Shown: in pieces, positions 26,150-34,406 of the stretch | Layout of the letters: each line of letters begins with the position of its first letter | How positions within the stretch are numbered: position 1 is the stretch's first letter | Assembly (NCBI GenBank): GCA_020636095.1 | Contig: JACJYN010000011.1 | Coordinates: forward strand, 120,208-184,207 | DNA length: 64,000 nt | Reading direction: 5' to 3' | Source: Lewinellaceae bacterium | GTDB lineage: Bacteria > Bacteroidota > Bacteroidia > Chitinophagales > Saprospiraceae | Translations under genes and position numbers: made by a program | Notes under the pieces: generated by a model | What the model saw: the letters and a program-made list of their open reading frames with translations, nothing else | What the model was told of the DNA's origin: nothing | Database searches by the model: none

Positions 26150-27580
26150 ATGAATTTCAACCTCACCCCAAAAGAGCGGCAGGAATTGTGGAGTCAGCTG
26201 CTTCTGCAACTGGAAAACTACTACGCCCATACTTCAGAGTTGCCGGTTAGCCCGCAACTTGACCGCGAAAAGATCATCGCTTTGGTTGAGAAACATAGCC
26301 TTAGTCAGGGTATTGCTCATCAACAGGCCATCAACCATGTAGTGGAAGGGTTGGCCCAATACGCCGTGCATACACCCCACCCCATGTATTTCGGCCTGTT
26401 CAATCCCCGTTCTACCTTTCCGGGAATACTCGCCGACGCCATCACTGCCACCTTTAACCCGCAGATGGCAGCCTGGAGCCACAACCCCTTCGCCAATGAG
26501 GTGGAAAACTTCCTGGTGAGGGAACTGGGAGAAAAATTCGGTTTCCCCAAAGAGAAGATTGACGGAGTATTTGCCGGTGGCGGAGCGGAAGCTAATCTGA
26601 CTGCCGTACTGTGCGCCCTCAATCATCAATTCCCGGAATATGCCAACACAGGGCTTGCCGGCATTGGAAAAAAGCCAGTGATGTATTGCTCGGCCGAAAG
26701 CCACCATTCCGTCATCCGGGCGGGCAGGATATGCGGGCTGGGGCTGGATGCCGTCCGTCCGATTCCAGTAGATGACAAGCAGCGGATGCAGCCTGGCCGG
26801 TTGGCACAGCAGATAGATAAAGACCTATCCGATGGGTACTTCCCTTTTATGGCCATTGCCACCGCCGGCGCCACCGGCACGGGCGCCATCGACCCCATCC
26901 CGGAGATTGCGAACCTCACGGAGCGCTACGGCCTGTGGCTTCACGTCGATGCGGCCTATGGCGGCGCCGTCATTCTGGATGAAGAAAAAAAGCACCTGCT
27001 ACAGGGCATTGACCGCGCCCATTCCATCACCTTCGACGCCCACAAGTGGCTCTCAGCACCTATGGGCGCCGCCATGTTCCTCACTCGCGAACCGGAGATT
27101 CTCAGCCGGAGCTTCCGCATTACCGCGGATTATATGCCTAAAGAGGCGCAGAGCATGCCGGTGACAGACCCCTTCACCCACTCCATACAGTGGTCCCGGC
27201 GGTTCACCGGATTGAAGCTGTACCTGTCCGTGCTTTTCTTTGGGTGGGAAGGCTATGGACAGATGATCAACCGGCAAAACCAGATAGGAGATTTTCTGAA
27301 GGAGGAATTGCGGAAAAATGGATGGAAAATGTACAACGATACCGAGCTGCCCATCGCTTGCTTCATGGACCCCCGGTATCAGCAAACGGCCGGCTTCGCC
27401 AGGGCCGTTTGTGATAAGGTGCTGCAATCGGGAAAGGCGTGGATATCGGTGTACCCGGTGGGAGGAGTGGAAACGCTGCGGGCGTGTATTACGAATTATG
27501 CCAGTGGAGAGGAAGAAATCTTGAAACTGGTAACCTTGCTGAACGCCTGCCACAGAGAATATCAAAAAAGCATGTCTTAG
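26150..27580 (+). CDS. PLP-dependent group II amino-acid decarboxylase
   Basis: 476 residues with the group II decarboxylase layout: GVFAGGGAEANLTAVLCAL for phosphate binding, SAESHHSVIRAG where the histidine stacks on the cofactor, HVDAAYGGAVIL carrying the aspartate that contacts the pyridine nitrogen, and FDAHKWL with the Schiff-base lysine (Lys299). These enzymes decarboxylate aromatic amino acids, glutamate, aspartate or diaminobutyrate; the substrate cannot be read from the sequence. Cytoplasmic. Coupled by four bases to the preceding secreted-protein gene and convergent with the respiratory block. Confidence 0.88.
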   Translation: MNFNLTPKERQELWSQLLLQLENYYAHTSELPVSPQLDREKIIALVEKHSLSQGIAHQQAINHVVEGLAQYAVHTPHPMYFGLFNPRSTFPGILADAITATFNPQMAAWSHNPFANEVENFLVRELGEKFGFPKEKIDGVFAGGGAEANLTAVLCALNHQFPEYANTGLAGIGKKPVMYCSAESHHSVIRAGRICGLGLDAVRPIPVDDKQRMQPGRLAQQIDKDLSDGYFPFMAIATAGATGTGAIDPIPEIANLTERYGLWLHVDAAYGGAVILDEEKKHLLQGIDRAHSITFDAHKWLSAPMGAAMFLTREPEILSRSFRITADYMPKEAQSMPVTDPFTHSIQWSRRFTGLKLYLSVLFFGWEGYGQMINRQNQIGDFLKEELRKNGWKMYNDTELPIACFMDPRYQQTAGFARAVCDKVLQSGKAWISVYPVGGVETLRACITNYASGEEEILKLVTLLNACHREYQKSMS

Positions 27581-27669
27581 CATTCGCAAATCTTCCAGGC
27601 TGAGTAGCACCGGAATTCGGGTTTCCCCATTGTGCACAAATGCTAAGCAGAATCCACGAAAAATACCGG

Positions 27670-27933
27670 CTATACGAACTCCTCCTCGTCCTCTTCCTTC
27701 CTTCGGTTCGTCCACCATACAAGCCCGATACCGCCAACCACGAGATAAGGCATAGCCAACATAAGCAGGATGCCGTTGTTGAGGCCACGGCCATCCGTAC
27801 CGCCATTCTTCAGATTACTCTCGGCAGACATACGGCACATGGGGCACTGGGCCTGCACCGGGGTGCTGATTCCTGTGCTTAAGGCAAAGGCCAGGGCCAG
27901 GATGCTTAAATATTTTGTGATCCGGATTTTCAT
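27670..27933 (-). CDS. Small secreted/membrane protein with CPMCRM motif
   Basis: 87 residues: a signal peptide (YLSILALAFALSTGISTPVQA), then QCPMCRMSAESNLKN with a CxxC pair, one C-terminal membrane helix (GILLMLAMPYLVVGGIGLVWW) and an acidic tail EEDEEEF. The CxxC next to a Met is on the exported side and could bind copper or haem iron. It lies at the end of the cytochrome oxidase block, in the same orientation, which suggests a role in oxidase assembly. That role is inference from context only. Confidence 0.75.
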   Translation of the reverse strand: MKIRITKYLSILALAFALSTGISTPVQAQCPMCRMSAESNLKNGGTDGRGLNNGILLMLAMPYLVVGGIGLVWWTNRRKEEDEEEFV

Positions 27934-28038
27934 ATTGTTATTTTTGGATTCCCTGTTTTAAATTGAAAAAGCGACGATGGCTGATTGTTAGATGGCTATA
28001 TTGTTAAGTGTATTCCGTCTCCGACGGTAAGAGTCCTT

Positions 28039-28617
28039 CTAAGGATAATAAGGCATCAGCATGTAATACGCTATCGGCCCGGTGATGGCTACATATAACC
28101 AAATGGGAAACACCCATTTGGCCATCTTGCGATGCCGTTCAACCTGCCCGGTATAAGCGCGTATAAAGGTAAAAAGAATGAAGGGTAAGATCAATGCCGC
28201 CAGTACAATATGGCTCAATAATAACACCAAATACCAGGTTCGGGAGCCGGCCACCGCCGCCAATTCTTCTGCGCTTAAATTGCCGTCGTGGTTGAGGTCG
28301 CCGTAGAGCGTCTCCGGAGTCGTGAAATGATAGGCCACGTAAGACAGCAGGAAGAGCACCGACAAGCCCAGTGCCACATAGATGCTCCGCTGATGGGCTT
28401 TGATGTTCTTTTGTTTAATAAAGTAGAGCGCCACCAAAAGCACTACGGCGGTCAGCGCATTGATAGTCGCGTGAAAGGGCGCCAGAAAGCCCAGGTCCCA
28501 CCCTTCCGGAATGGATATTTTCACTTGCCGCATCAGGCCCACGAGCGCCAGTACAGCGCCGGTGACAATCCAGGCAGCCAGGTTTAACTTTTTGGCCAAT
28601 TGCAGGTTTGGTTCCAT
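28039..28617 (-). CDS. DUF420 membrane protein with EF-hand-like loop
   Basis: 192 residues with five to six membrane helices, typical of DUF420 (CtaM-like) proteins encoded beside cytochrome oxidase genes; in Bacillus/Staphylococcus relatives CtaM is needed for assembly of the haem-copper oxidase. Between helices there is a canonical EF-hand calcium loop, D-L-N-H-D-G-N-L-S-A-E-E (residues 107-118), with acidic or Asn ligands at positions 1, 3, 5 and 12 and the glycine at 6. It lies 6 bp downstream of the SCO-like gene, in the same operon. Confidence 0.85.
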   Translation of the reverse strand: MEPNLQLAKKLNLAAWIVTGAVLALVGLMRQVKISIPEGWDLGFLAPFHATINALTAVVLLVALYFIKQKNIKAHQRSIYVALGLSVLFLLSYVAYHFTTPETLYGDLNHDGNLSAEELAAVAGSRTWYLVLLLSHIVLAALILPFILFTFIRAYTGQVERHRKMAKWVFPIWLYVAITGPIAYYMLMPYYP

Positions 28618-28623
28618 CTTTTC

Positions 28624-29283
28624 TTACTTTTCAACCTCCCGTTCAAAGAGGAGTTCCTTGTCTTTTTTGGGTGGAATATTCAATGTGATGTGTTTGACCA
28701 GGCGCTTGAGGTTTTCTTCTTCCCGAATATCGTAAAACCCTCTCACCATCAGGCTGTCAGCAAAGAAGAGCAGGCTATTATCGGTAAGGCTCATACCTTG
28801 CTCCTCAAAAGGCATCTGACAGGCCTTAGCCAGGCGCTCCACCTCCGTTGGCATACCCTCCAGGAAGAAGTTCTGCTCTTCATCCACCAGGCCGTTGGCA
28901 GCAGCAAACTGTTGCATGCGATTTCGGGTAGCCATAGTGGTGTCCGCCGCGAAGGCCAGGAAGAAAATGTCATCTCTTTCATCAAACTGCTCATGCAGTT
29001 TGGCCAGTTTACCGGCAAAGAGGCTTTCATGTGGTGCTGAAAAAAAATATCCCACTACCAGCCCTTCGGCGAAACGCTCAGAGGTAATAAGGCTATCGTT
29101 GTAGTTGGCCAGGGTGAAGGCAGGTATTTTGCCAAAGTCTTTAAGTTCCTGGATCGCCTGCAACCGGTAATCCAGGCCGGTCCGAAGGTAATACCAGGAG
29201 ACCAGTGGAAAAATGACCAGCAGCAGGAACACCCCACCCAACTGTATAAGCCCCATTTGACCGATTATCTTGGTTTTTGCCAT
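28624..29283 (-). CDS. SCO1/SenC-like thioredoxin-fold protein without copper ligands
   Basis: 219 residues: one N-terminal membrane helix (GLIQLGGVFLLLVIFPLVSW) and a thioredoxin-like domain matching SCO copper chaperones (PAFTLANYNDSLITSERFAEG, FFLAFAADTTMATRNRMQQF). In SCO proteins the first strand ends in a CxxxC copper site; here the same place reads GYFFSAPHES (residues 79-87) without cysteine. The conserved distal histidine (D-H-S) is replaced by D-N-S (Asn169). The only cysteine, at 155, is elsewhere. It therefore cannot deliver copper in the usual way and may have a structural assembly role. Position in the oxidase operon supports a link to oxidase assembly. Confidence 0.75.
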   Translation of the reverse strand: MAKTKIIGQMGLIQLGGVFLLLVIFPLVSWYYLRTGLDYRLQAIQELKDFGKIPAFTLANYNDSLITSERFAEGLVVGYFFSAPHESLFAGKLAKLHEQFDERDDIFFLAFAADTTMATRNRMQQFAAANGLVDEEQNFFLEGMPTEVERLAKACQMPFEEQGMSLTDNSLLFFADSLMVRGFYDIREEENLKRLVKHITLNIPPKKDKELLFEREVEK

Positions 29284-29398
29284 TTTGTTATGCTTTCAAT
29301 TCACAAATGAAACATTCGTTCAGAGCTATTGTTGTAGGCTAATTGTCAGATAATTATGGCCAAAAAACCAGCCATTCCAGAAGGGTTGTATGCAACGA

Positions 29399-29437
29399 CA
29401 AGAGTCATCCCGAGGTCCCGGAATGACTCTTGTTTTT
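29399..29437 (+). terminator. Strong hairpin with T tract between coxIV and the SCO-like gene
   Basis: CAAGAGTCAT (29399-29408) and ATGACTCTTG (29423-29432) form a perfect 10-bp stem followed by TTTTT on the plus strand. The flanking genes read on the minus strand, where the hairpin remains but the T tract would precede it. It could still attenuate or stabilise the minus transcript. Confidence 0.5.
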
Positions 29438-29468
29438 AGTATAAAGATCAAACGCCAGAGGCCTGGGC

Positions 29469-29906
29469 TCAGATGAGGCCCTCCAGCTTCAGGATGTACG
29501 TATCTTTGAGTAGCATACTTTCTTGTTTGGCCGGCTCGGGGCTTACTTCTTCAGTGTTTTTCTCCTGGATGAGTTCTCTGCGGTTTTTCCAGGAATTGCC
29601 TTCCTGGAAGAAGGCGATAATGGCCCAGATCAGCAGAACCGTAGGAAGCAGCACACTCATGGCAAGGCCCTTGACCTCGTAGCGCATGTGCATGAATTCG
29701 TAAATAATGAAGTAGGCCTTGTAAAAGGAAAGGCTGATCAGCAAAAGGCCGATGGTGTAGTGCAGCCAGGTAATACCCTTGAAAGCGGATATAACGTGCC
29801 CTTTGCCGAGAAGGGAGAAGAACACTTCTATGAGGGTTACTACTGCGAGCAAGACGAGCCCCCTGTAAACAACCTTCTTAGCTTCAGAGTAGGATAAGTC
29901 AGACAT
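29469..29906 (-). CDS. Cytochrome c oxidase subunit IV
   Basis: 145 residues with three membrane helices (VVYRGLVLLAVVTLIEVFFSL, LHYTIGLLLISLSFYKAYFI, GLAMSVLLPTVLLIWAIIAFF), the arrangement of the bacterial CyoD/CtaF-like fourth subunit (COX4 prokaryotic family). The segment FIIYEFMHM between helices two and three is typical of the Bacteroidota version. The C-terminal 30 residues are charged and variable. It follows the larger subunit III gene by about 50 bp and is the last structural oxidase subunit of the block. Confidence 0.85.
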   Translation of the reverse strand: MSDLSYSEAKKVVYRGLVLLAVVTLIEVFFSLLGKGHVISAFKGITWLHYTIGLLLISLSFYKAYFIIYEFMHMRYEVKGLAMSVLLPTVLLIWAIIAFFQEGNSWKNRRELIQEKNTEEVSPEPAKQESMLLKDTYILKLEGLI

Positions 29907-29959
29907 ATTATTGCGCTTGTTTTTCTTTGTTCAACAATAAATGAAGGTGTGTCCGATGA

Positions 29960-30889
29960 TCAAAGCAGATAGAATACCAGGAAAACGAAGACCCAAACCA
30001 GGTCTACGAAGTGCCAGTACAAACCGATTTTCTCCACCATCTCGTGGCCGTTCTTCCGCTTCATATACAAGCCGCTGCCGGCGTTGAGCATAATGATGAA
30101 AAGGAAAATAACCCCGGAAAATACGTGGAAGCCGTGAAAGCCGGTAATGAAGAAGAACAGCGCGCCAAAGGCTTTGGGGCCAAACTGCTCCGTCTTGACC
30201 ATACCTGCATCCGGCCCTTCCGTCACTTTGAACTTGCGATGTACGAAGCCGCGCTCATCCACAAGGTAACCGGGGTGGTCACCCTGGCTGTAGTCTTGTT
30301 CGGCATGCTCGCCACCTCCATGTTCTTCTCCTTCGTGGGCTTTGTGGATAAGGAAACTCTCTCCTGCTTTAAAAACTTCCTCTGATTCCTTGCCATCGGC
30401 AGTCAGGTAGACACCCCCTTCGGTATGCGTTCCAAAGGGATTGGTGGTAACAGACATGTGTTCCGTCCCAATCAGGTTGGTCCACTCCCAGGCCTGGCAA
30501 CCGAGGAAGCCGGCGCCACCCAAAATGGTCATCAACATCCAGAAAACCACGCCGTTCTTATTTTCGAGATGCCCCTCCTGCACCGCACGCACCATGGTCA
30601 CTGAGCTGGCGATCAGCAAGAAGGACATGATGGTTACAAAGATGAGCGGAGCATGATGAACGCCAAAAGGCGCCGTAGAGAATACAAAGTCGGGTACAGG
30701 CCAGGTAGGGCTACTGAAGCGCAAAGCGCCATAAGCGATCAAAAAGCCTGCGAAGGTAAAAGCATCTGACAAGAGGAAGTACCACATCATCAGTTTGCCA
30801 TAGCTTGTTCTGAATGCTGGCCTGCCACCAGACCAGTCACTCGCGCTCTGTTCTTTTTGGTGTTCAACAATGGTATCAGATGTCGCCAT
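29960..30889 (-). CDS. coxC: Cytochrome c oxidase subunit III with His-rich insertion
   Basis: 309 residues. The helices and the motifs WYFLLSDAFTFAGFL, GFLGCQAWEWTNL and FHGFHVFSGVIFLFI, ending YWHFVDLVWVFVFLVFY, mark a haem-copper oxidase subunit III. Between the middle helices there is an insertion of about 80 residues with His- and Glu-rich sequence (KAHEGEEHGGGEHAE) and a predicted beta-rich part, located outside the membrane. The His-rich patch could bind copper or zinc. A second, shorter subunit III gene lies just upstream. Subunit III stabilises the catalytic core and proton uptake. Confidence 0.9.
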   Translation of the reverse strand: MATSDTIVEHQKEQSASDWSGGRPAFRTSYGKLMMWYFLLSDAFTFAGFLIAYGALRFSSPTWPVPDFVFSTAPFGVHHAPLIFVTIMSFLLIASSVTMVRAVQEGHLENKNGVVFWMLMTILGGAGFLGCQAWEWTNLIGTEHMSVTTNPFGTHTEGGVYLTADGKESEEVFKAGESFLIHKAHEGEEHGGGEHAEQDYSQGDHPGYLVDERGFVHRKFKVTEGPDAGMVKTEQFGPKAFGALFFFITGFHGFHVFSGVIFLFIIMLNAGSGLYMKRKNGHEMVEKIGLYWHFVDLVWVFVFLVFYLL

Positions 30890-30918
30890 CAGTTATCTTT
30901 TGTTTGGTTATTAGACGT

Positions 30919-31500
30919 TTATGATTGAAAGGTAAAGAACAATAAAAGGTATACCCAAAGAAAATCTACAAAATGCCAGTAGATAAGCGTCAGCTCAAAG
31001 CGTAATTTCCGGGTGGGTGTTATTCGGTGTGGCAGCACAAAGGCATGTAAAGCAGCCAGAATGAGGACGGCAATGCCCCCCAGGATATGCGCTGCATGCA
31101 CCCCCGATATTACATATACAAAGGATCCCGAAGGATTCGTCGTCAATTCCACTCCGATGGCCGCCAGTGCTTGCCATGCCTGGTACTGCAGAGCCAGAAA
31201 AGCCAGCCCCAGGATCAAAGCGCCGGCCAGCAACAGCCGGTAAAGGCGGGTGTTGCCCCGCTTGAAAGCCAGGTAGGAAGAGTGCAGGCTGAGGCTGCTC
31301 AGCAGGATCACCCCCGTGTTCATATAGAACAGGTCGGGTAGCCTGAACTCCAACCAGTTGCCCGCCGCCTGACGAACGACGTAAGCACTCGTAAAAGCGG
31401 CAAACATCATCGTGATGCTGGCGCAGGCAATCAGAAGCGCGAACTTCTTAGGGTGTATCCTGTTCCGTCTGTAATCTGTCATCGCCACTGTCGCGTTCAT
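30919..31500 (-). CDS. Cytochrome c oxidase subunit III-like protein (short form)
   Basis: 193 residues with five membrane helices, ending LTLIYWHFVDFLWVYLLLFF, the same terminal signature as the larger subunit III. VISGVHAAHILGGIAVLIL corresponds to the central helix. The length suits the five-helix CoxC/CyoC type. Bacteroidota oxidase loci commonly carry two subunit III homologues in tandem; this one may form part of the same complex or have been kept after duplication. The gene is followed by coxC after 29 bp and preceded by the haem O synthase gene with 18 bp spacing. Confidence 0.88.
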   Translation of the reverse strand: MNATVAMTDYRRNRIHPKKFALLIACASITMMFAAFTSAYVVRQAAGNWLEFRLPDLFYMNTGVILLSSLSLHSSYLAFKRGNTRLYRLLLAGALILGLAFLALQYQAWQALAAIGVELTTNPSGSFVYVISGVHAAHILGGIAVLILAALHAFVLPHRITPTRKLRFELTLIYWHFVDFLWVYLLLFFTFQS

Positions 31501-31518
31501 ATATATAGCGTATTGTTA

Positions 31519-32418
31519 TTAAAATTTATCTGCAAATAAAGCTACCAGCGAAACCGGAATATAGGCAAAAGAAAAAAACATCAGCTGCAATGCCGATTTC
31601 CGGCTGCCCGCCCGGTAAAAACTCCAGCCAAAATAGGCATACCCCAGGCTCAATATCACCACCACTACCGCCGATACCCAACCGCTTACCCCCAGCATGT
31701 AGGGGATAATACTCACCGGCACCAGAAAAAGGGCATACAAGAATGCCTGCAGTCCGATGCGGGAGTCGCGTTCTCCCTTCCGGTTGGTAGGCATCAGTTT
31801 GTACCCTGCGTTGGCGTAATCCTCGAAACCCAGCCAGCCGATAGACCAGAAATGAGGGAACTGCCACAGGAACTGAAGTGCAAACAGGCTGAGCCCCAGA
31901 AAAGTGAGCTCTCCCTGTGCAGCCACACAACCGATAAGCGTCGGCAGCGCTCCCGGAACCGCTCCCACAGCTACCGCCGATGGGCTCAACCGCTTCATCG
32001 GAGTGTACAGGAAGGCATAAGTTACCAGGGCTAGCATACCAAAAAAGGCAGCCCAGGGGTTAAACAGCGCCAGAAGGGTAATCCCAAAAAGGCTCATAAA
32101 CCCCGCCGCCATCACCGCTTCGGAAGTACTCATCCGCCCGGCAGCCAGCGGCCGGTCCGCCGTGCGCTTCATCAACTTGTCAAAATCCTTTTCCAACACC
32201 TGGTTCAGCGCATTGGCCGCTCCGGTCACCAGAAAACCTCCGGTGGCCAGGATAAAAATGGCCAGCCAGTTCACAGGGCCCGAAAGAGCAATCAGGAAAG
32301 CCATCACGGAGGAAAAAACCACCGTCATCGTCAACCTGAATTTGACCAGCATTTTGTAATCCTGGGCCTTCTGTAAGGCCAGGCTCAACACTCCACGCTC
32401 AATAACTTTCGTCTGCAC
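31519..32418 (-). CDS. ctaB: Protohaem IX farnesyltransferase (haem O synthase)
   Basis: 299 residues with about nine membrane helices of the UbiA prenyltransferase superfamily. The first aspartate-rich site is present as NALNQVLEKDFDKLMKRTADRPLA (N-x-x-x-D-x-x-x-D form), and a second polar loop FEDYANAGYKLMPTNRKGE follows. The enzyme adds a farnesyl group to haem b, giving haem O, the precursor of haem A for the oxidase encoded alongside. It lies between subunit I and the short subunit III gene on the same strand. No ctaA (haem A synthase) is in the window. The symbol cyoE is equally used. Confidence 0.93.
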   Translation of the reverse strand: MQTKVIERGVLSLALQKAQDYKMLVKFRLTMTVVFSSVMAFLIALSGPVNWLAIFILATGGFLVTGAANALNQVLEKDFDKLMKRTADRPLAAGRMSTSEAVMAAGFMSLFGITLLALFNPWAAFFGMLALVTYAFLYTPMKRLSPSAVAVGAVPGALPTLIGCVAAQGELTFLGLSLFALQFLWQFPHFWSIGWLGFEDYANAGYKLMPTNRKGERDSRIGLQAFLYALFLVPVSIIPYMLGVSGWVSAVVVVILSLGYAYFGWSFYRAGSRKSALQLMFFSFAYIPVSLVALFADKF

Positions 32419-32502
32419 TTTCCCTTCTGTCTGTTATTTGTGTAGCAAGAGACAACTGCTGAAAGCTGTCTCCTGCAAAATATTGTTTCTTATCAAAAAC
32501 GG

Positions 32503-34356
32503 TTAATGGCTTTCCTTTTCATCCTTGCCTAATGGCTGGATTTGCGGAATGAACTCCTGCCCGTCCTTGCCATAATCATAAGCCCAACGCTGAACGGTCG
32601 GCAGTTTGCCCGGCCAGTTGCCGTGGCCCGCGTTGATCGGCGTCGTCCATTCCAAGGTCGTAGCCCCCCAAGGGTTCCGGCTCGTCATTTTCTTGCCTTT
32701 CCAAATGCTGTAAAAGAAATTGATCACAAACAGCAGCTGGAAACCAAAGGTAACGATGGCTGCGATGGTGATGAACTGGTTCATGGCGTCGAACTGGCCA
32801 AAGGCGGCAAAGCTGTCGAAGCGGTAGTAACGACGCGGAACACCCGCCATCCCAAGATAGTGCATCGGCCAGAATACCGCATAAGCCCCGATAATGGTGC
32901 CCCAGAAGTGGATTTTGCCCAGCGTCTCGTTCATGAAGCGCCCGAACATTTTCGGATACCAGTGATAAATACCTGCGAACATACCGAAGAAAGCGGCAAC
33001 CCCCATCACAATGTGGAAGTGAGCTACTACGAAATAAGTATCGTGCAGTTGAATATCAATGGCGGAGTTACCCAGGAAAATACCCGTCAAACCACCGGAG
33101 ATGAACATGGAAACAAAGCCGATGGCATAAAGGCTGGCGGCGGTAAACCGGATATTACCCCCGTACAGGGTGGCGATCCAGTTAAATACCTTTACAGCGG
33201 AGGGCACCGCAATGATAAGGGTGAAGATCACAAAGAAATTCGAAATAAAAGGATTCACCCCTGACATGAACATGTGGTGCGCCCATACGATGAAAGACAG
33301 AAAACCGATGGCCAGGATAGAATATACCATTGCCTTATAGCCGAAGATCGGCTTGCGGGCATGTACGGAAAGTACTTCCGAAACCAGGCCCATCGCAGGA
33401 AGGATGATGATATACACCTCCGGGTGGCCCAGGAACCAGAACAAGTGCTGGTAAAGGACCGGGCTACCGCCTACGTGGTCCAGCGCCTGCCCGCCGATGA
33501 AGATTTCACTCAGGAAAAAGCTGGTGCCCAGCCCCCGGTCGAACATGACCAGAAGAAAGGCCGAAACCAGAACCGGGAAGGACAGCAGGCCCAGAATAGC
33601 CGTTACGAAAAAAGCCCAGATGGTCAGCGGCATACGCCACATGGTCATCCCTTTCGTCCGCAAATTAAGTACAGTCGTAATGTAGTTGATGCCCCCGAGT
33701 AGTACGGAGACTACAAAGAAAACCAGGCTCACCAACCAGAGCGTCATCCCGGCTCCCGACCCGCTCGATGCCTGTGGCAAGGCGCTGAGTGGCGGATAGG
33801 CTGTCCATCCGCCGGCGAAGGGGCCGGTATTCAGGAATAATGATAGGAACATGATCGTTCCGGACAGGAAGAAAAACCAGTAGGAGAGCATATTCAGAAA
33901 TGGTGACGCCATATCCCTGGCGCCTACCTGCAATGGAATGAGCAGGTTGGAAAAAGTACCGCTGAGGCCAGCGGTCAGTACAAAAAAGACCAGGATCGTG
34001 CCGTGCATCGTCACCAGTGCATAGTAAAACTCTGGCGCCAATGAACCGACACCGGCATCGTTGACGGTAATCCATTTACCGAGCAAGGGCTTTATCCAAG
34101 CCATATTCTCTTCCGGAAAACCTAGTTGAAGACGGAAGATCAAAGACATAGCAGCGCCAATGATAGCCCAGAACATCCCTGTAATCAGGAACTGCTTGGC
34201 AATCATCTTGTGATCCTGGCTGAAAATATAAGTCGTAATGAAATTGGACTGATACTTATCGCCATGGTGGTGCTCGTGAAAATGATCATCGTATCCGTAC
34301 TCCTCAATTAAGAGGTCGTCTTCGTGTACTACCGGTTTAGTTACTACGTTAGCCAT
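32503..34356 (-). CDS. coxA: Cytochrome c oxidase subunit I
   Basis: 617 residues with twelve or more membrane helices. Signature stretches are ALVTMHGTILVFFVL (low-spin haem ligand His), WFLGHPEVYIIILPAMGLVSE (CuB ligand His and the cross-linked Tyr), FIVWAHHMFMSGVNPFIS (the two CuB His) and HDTYFVVAHFHIVMG (high-spin and second low-spin haem His). The E in GHPEVY marks the A1-type proton path. The N-terminal extension is His-rich (DDHFHEHHHGDK). It reduces oxygen to water and pumps protons across the inner membrane, receiving electrons from subunit II. The gene follows the subunit II fusion gene by 50 bp. Confidence 0.97.
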   Translation of the reverse strand: MANVVTKPVVHEDDLLIEEYGYDDHFHEHHHGDKYQSNFITTYIFSQDHKMIAKQFLITGMFWAIIGAAMSLIFRLQLGFPEENMAWIKPLLGKWITVNDAGVGSLAPEFYYALVTMHGTILVFFVLTAGLSGTFSNLLIPLQVGARDMASPFLNMLSYWFFFLSGTIMFLSLFLNTGPFAGGWTAYPPLSALPQASSGSGAGMTLWLVSLVFFVVSVLLGGINYITTVLNLRTKGMTMWRMPLTIWAFFVTAILGLLSFPVLVSAFLLVMFDRGLGTSFFLSEIFIGGQALDHVGGSPVLYQHLFWFLGHPEVYIIILPAMGLVSEVLSVHARKPIFGYKAMVYSILAIGFLSFIVWAHHMFMSGVNPFISNFFVIFTLIIAVPSAVKVFNWIATLYGGNIRFTAASLYAIGFVSMFISGGLTGIFLGNSAIDIQLHDTYFVVAHFHIVMGVAAFFGMFAGIYHWYPKMFGRFMNETLGKIHFWGTIIGAYAVFWPMHYLGMAGVPRRYYRFDSFAAFGQFDAMNQFITIAAIVTFGFQLLFVINFFYSIWKGKKMTSRNPWGATTLEWTTPINAGHGNWPGKLPTVQRWAYDYGKDGQEFIPQIQPLGKDEKESH

Positions 34357-34406
34357 CTGCTGAAAAATTTATGTATTTATCCTAAAGGAATATCGGTTTC
34401 AAATAA

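Noticed and set aside
29399..29437. Operon-splitting terminator between coxIV and the SCO-like gene
   Set aside because: The T tract is on the plus-strand side, so for the minus-strand genes it is not a standard intrinsic terminator; kept only as a hairpin with uncertain role.
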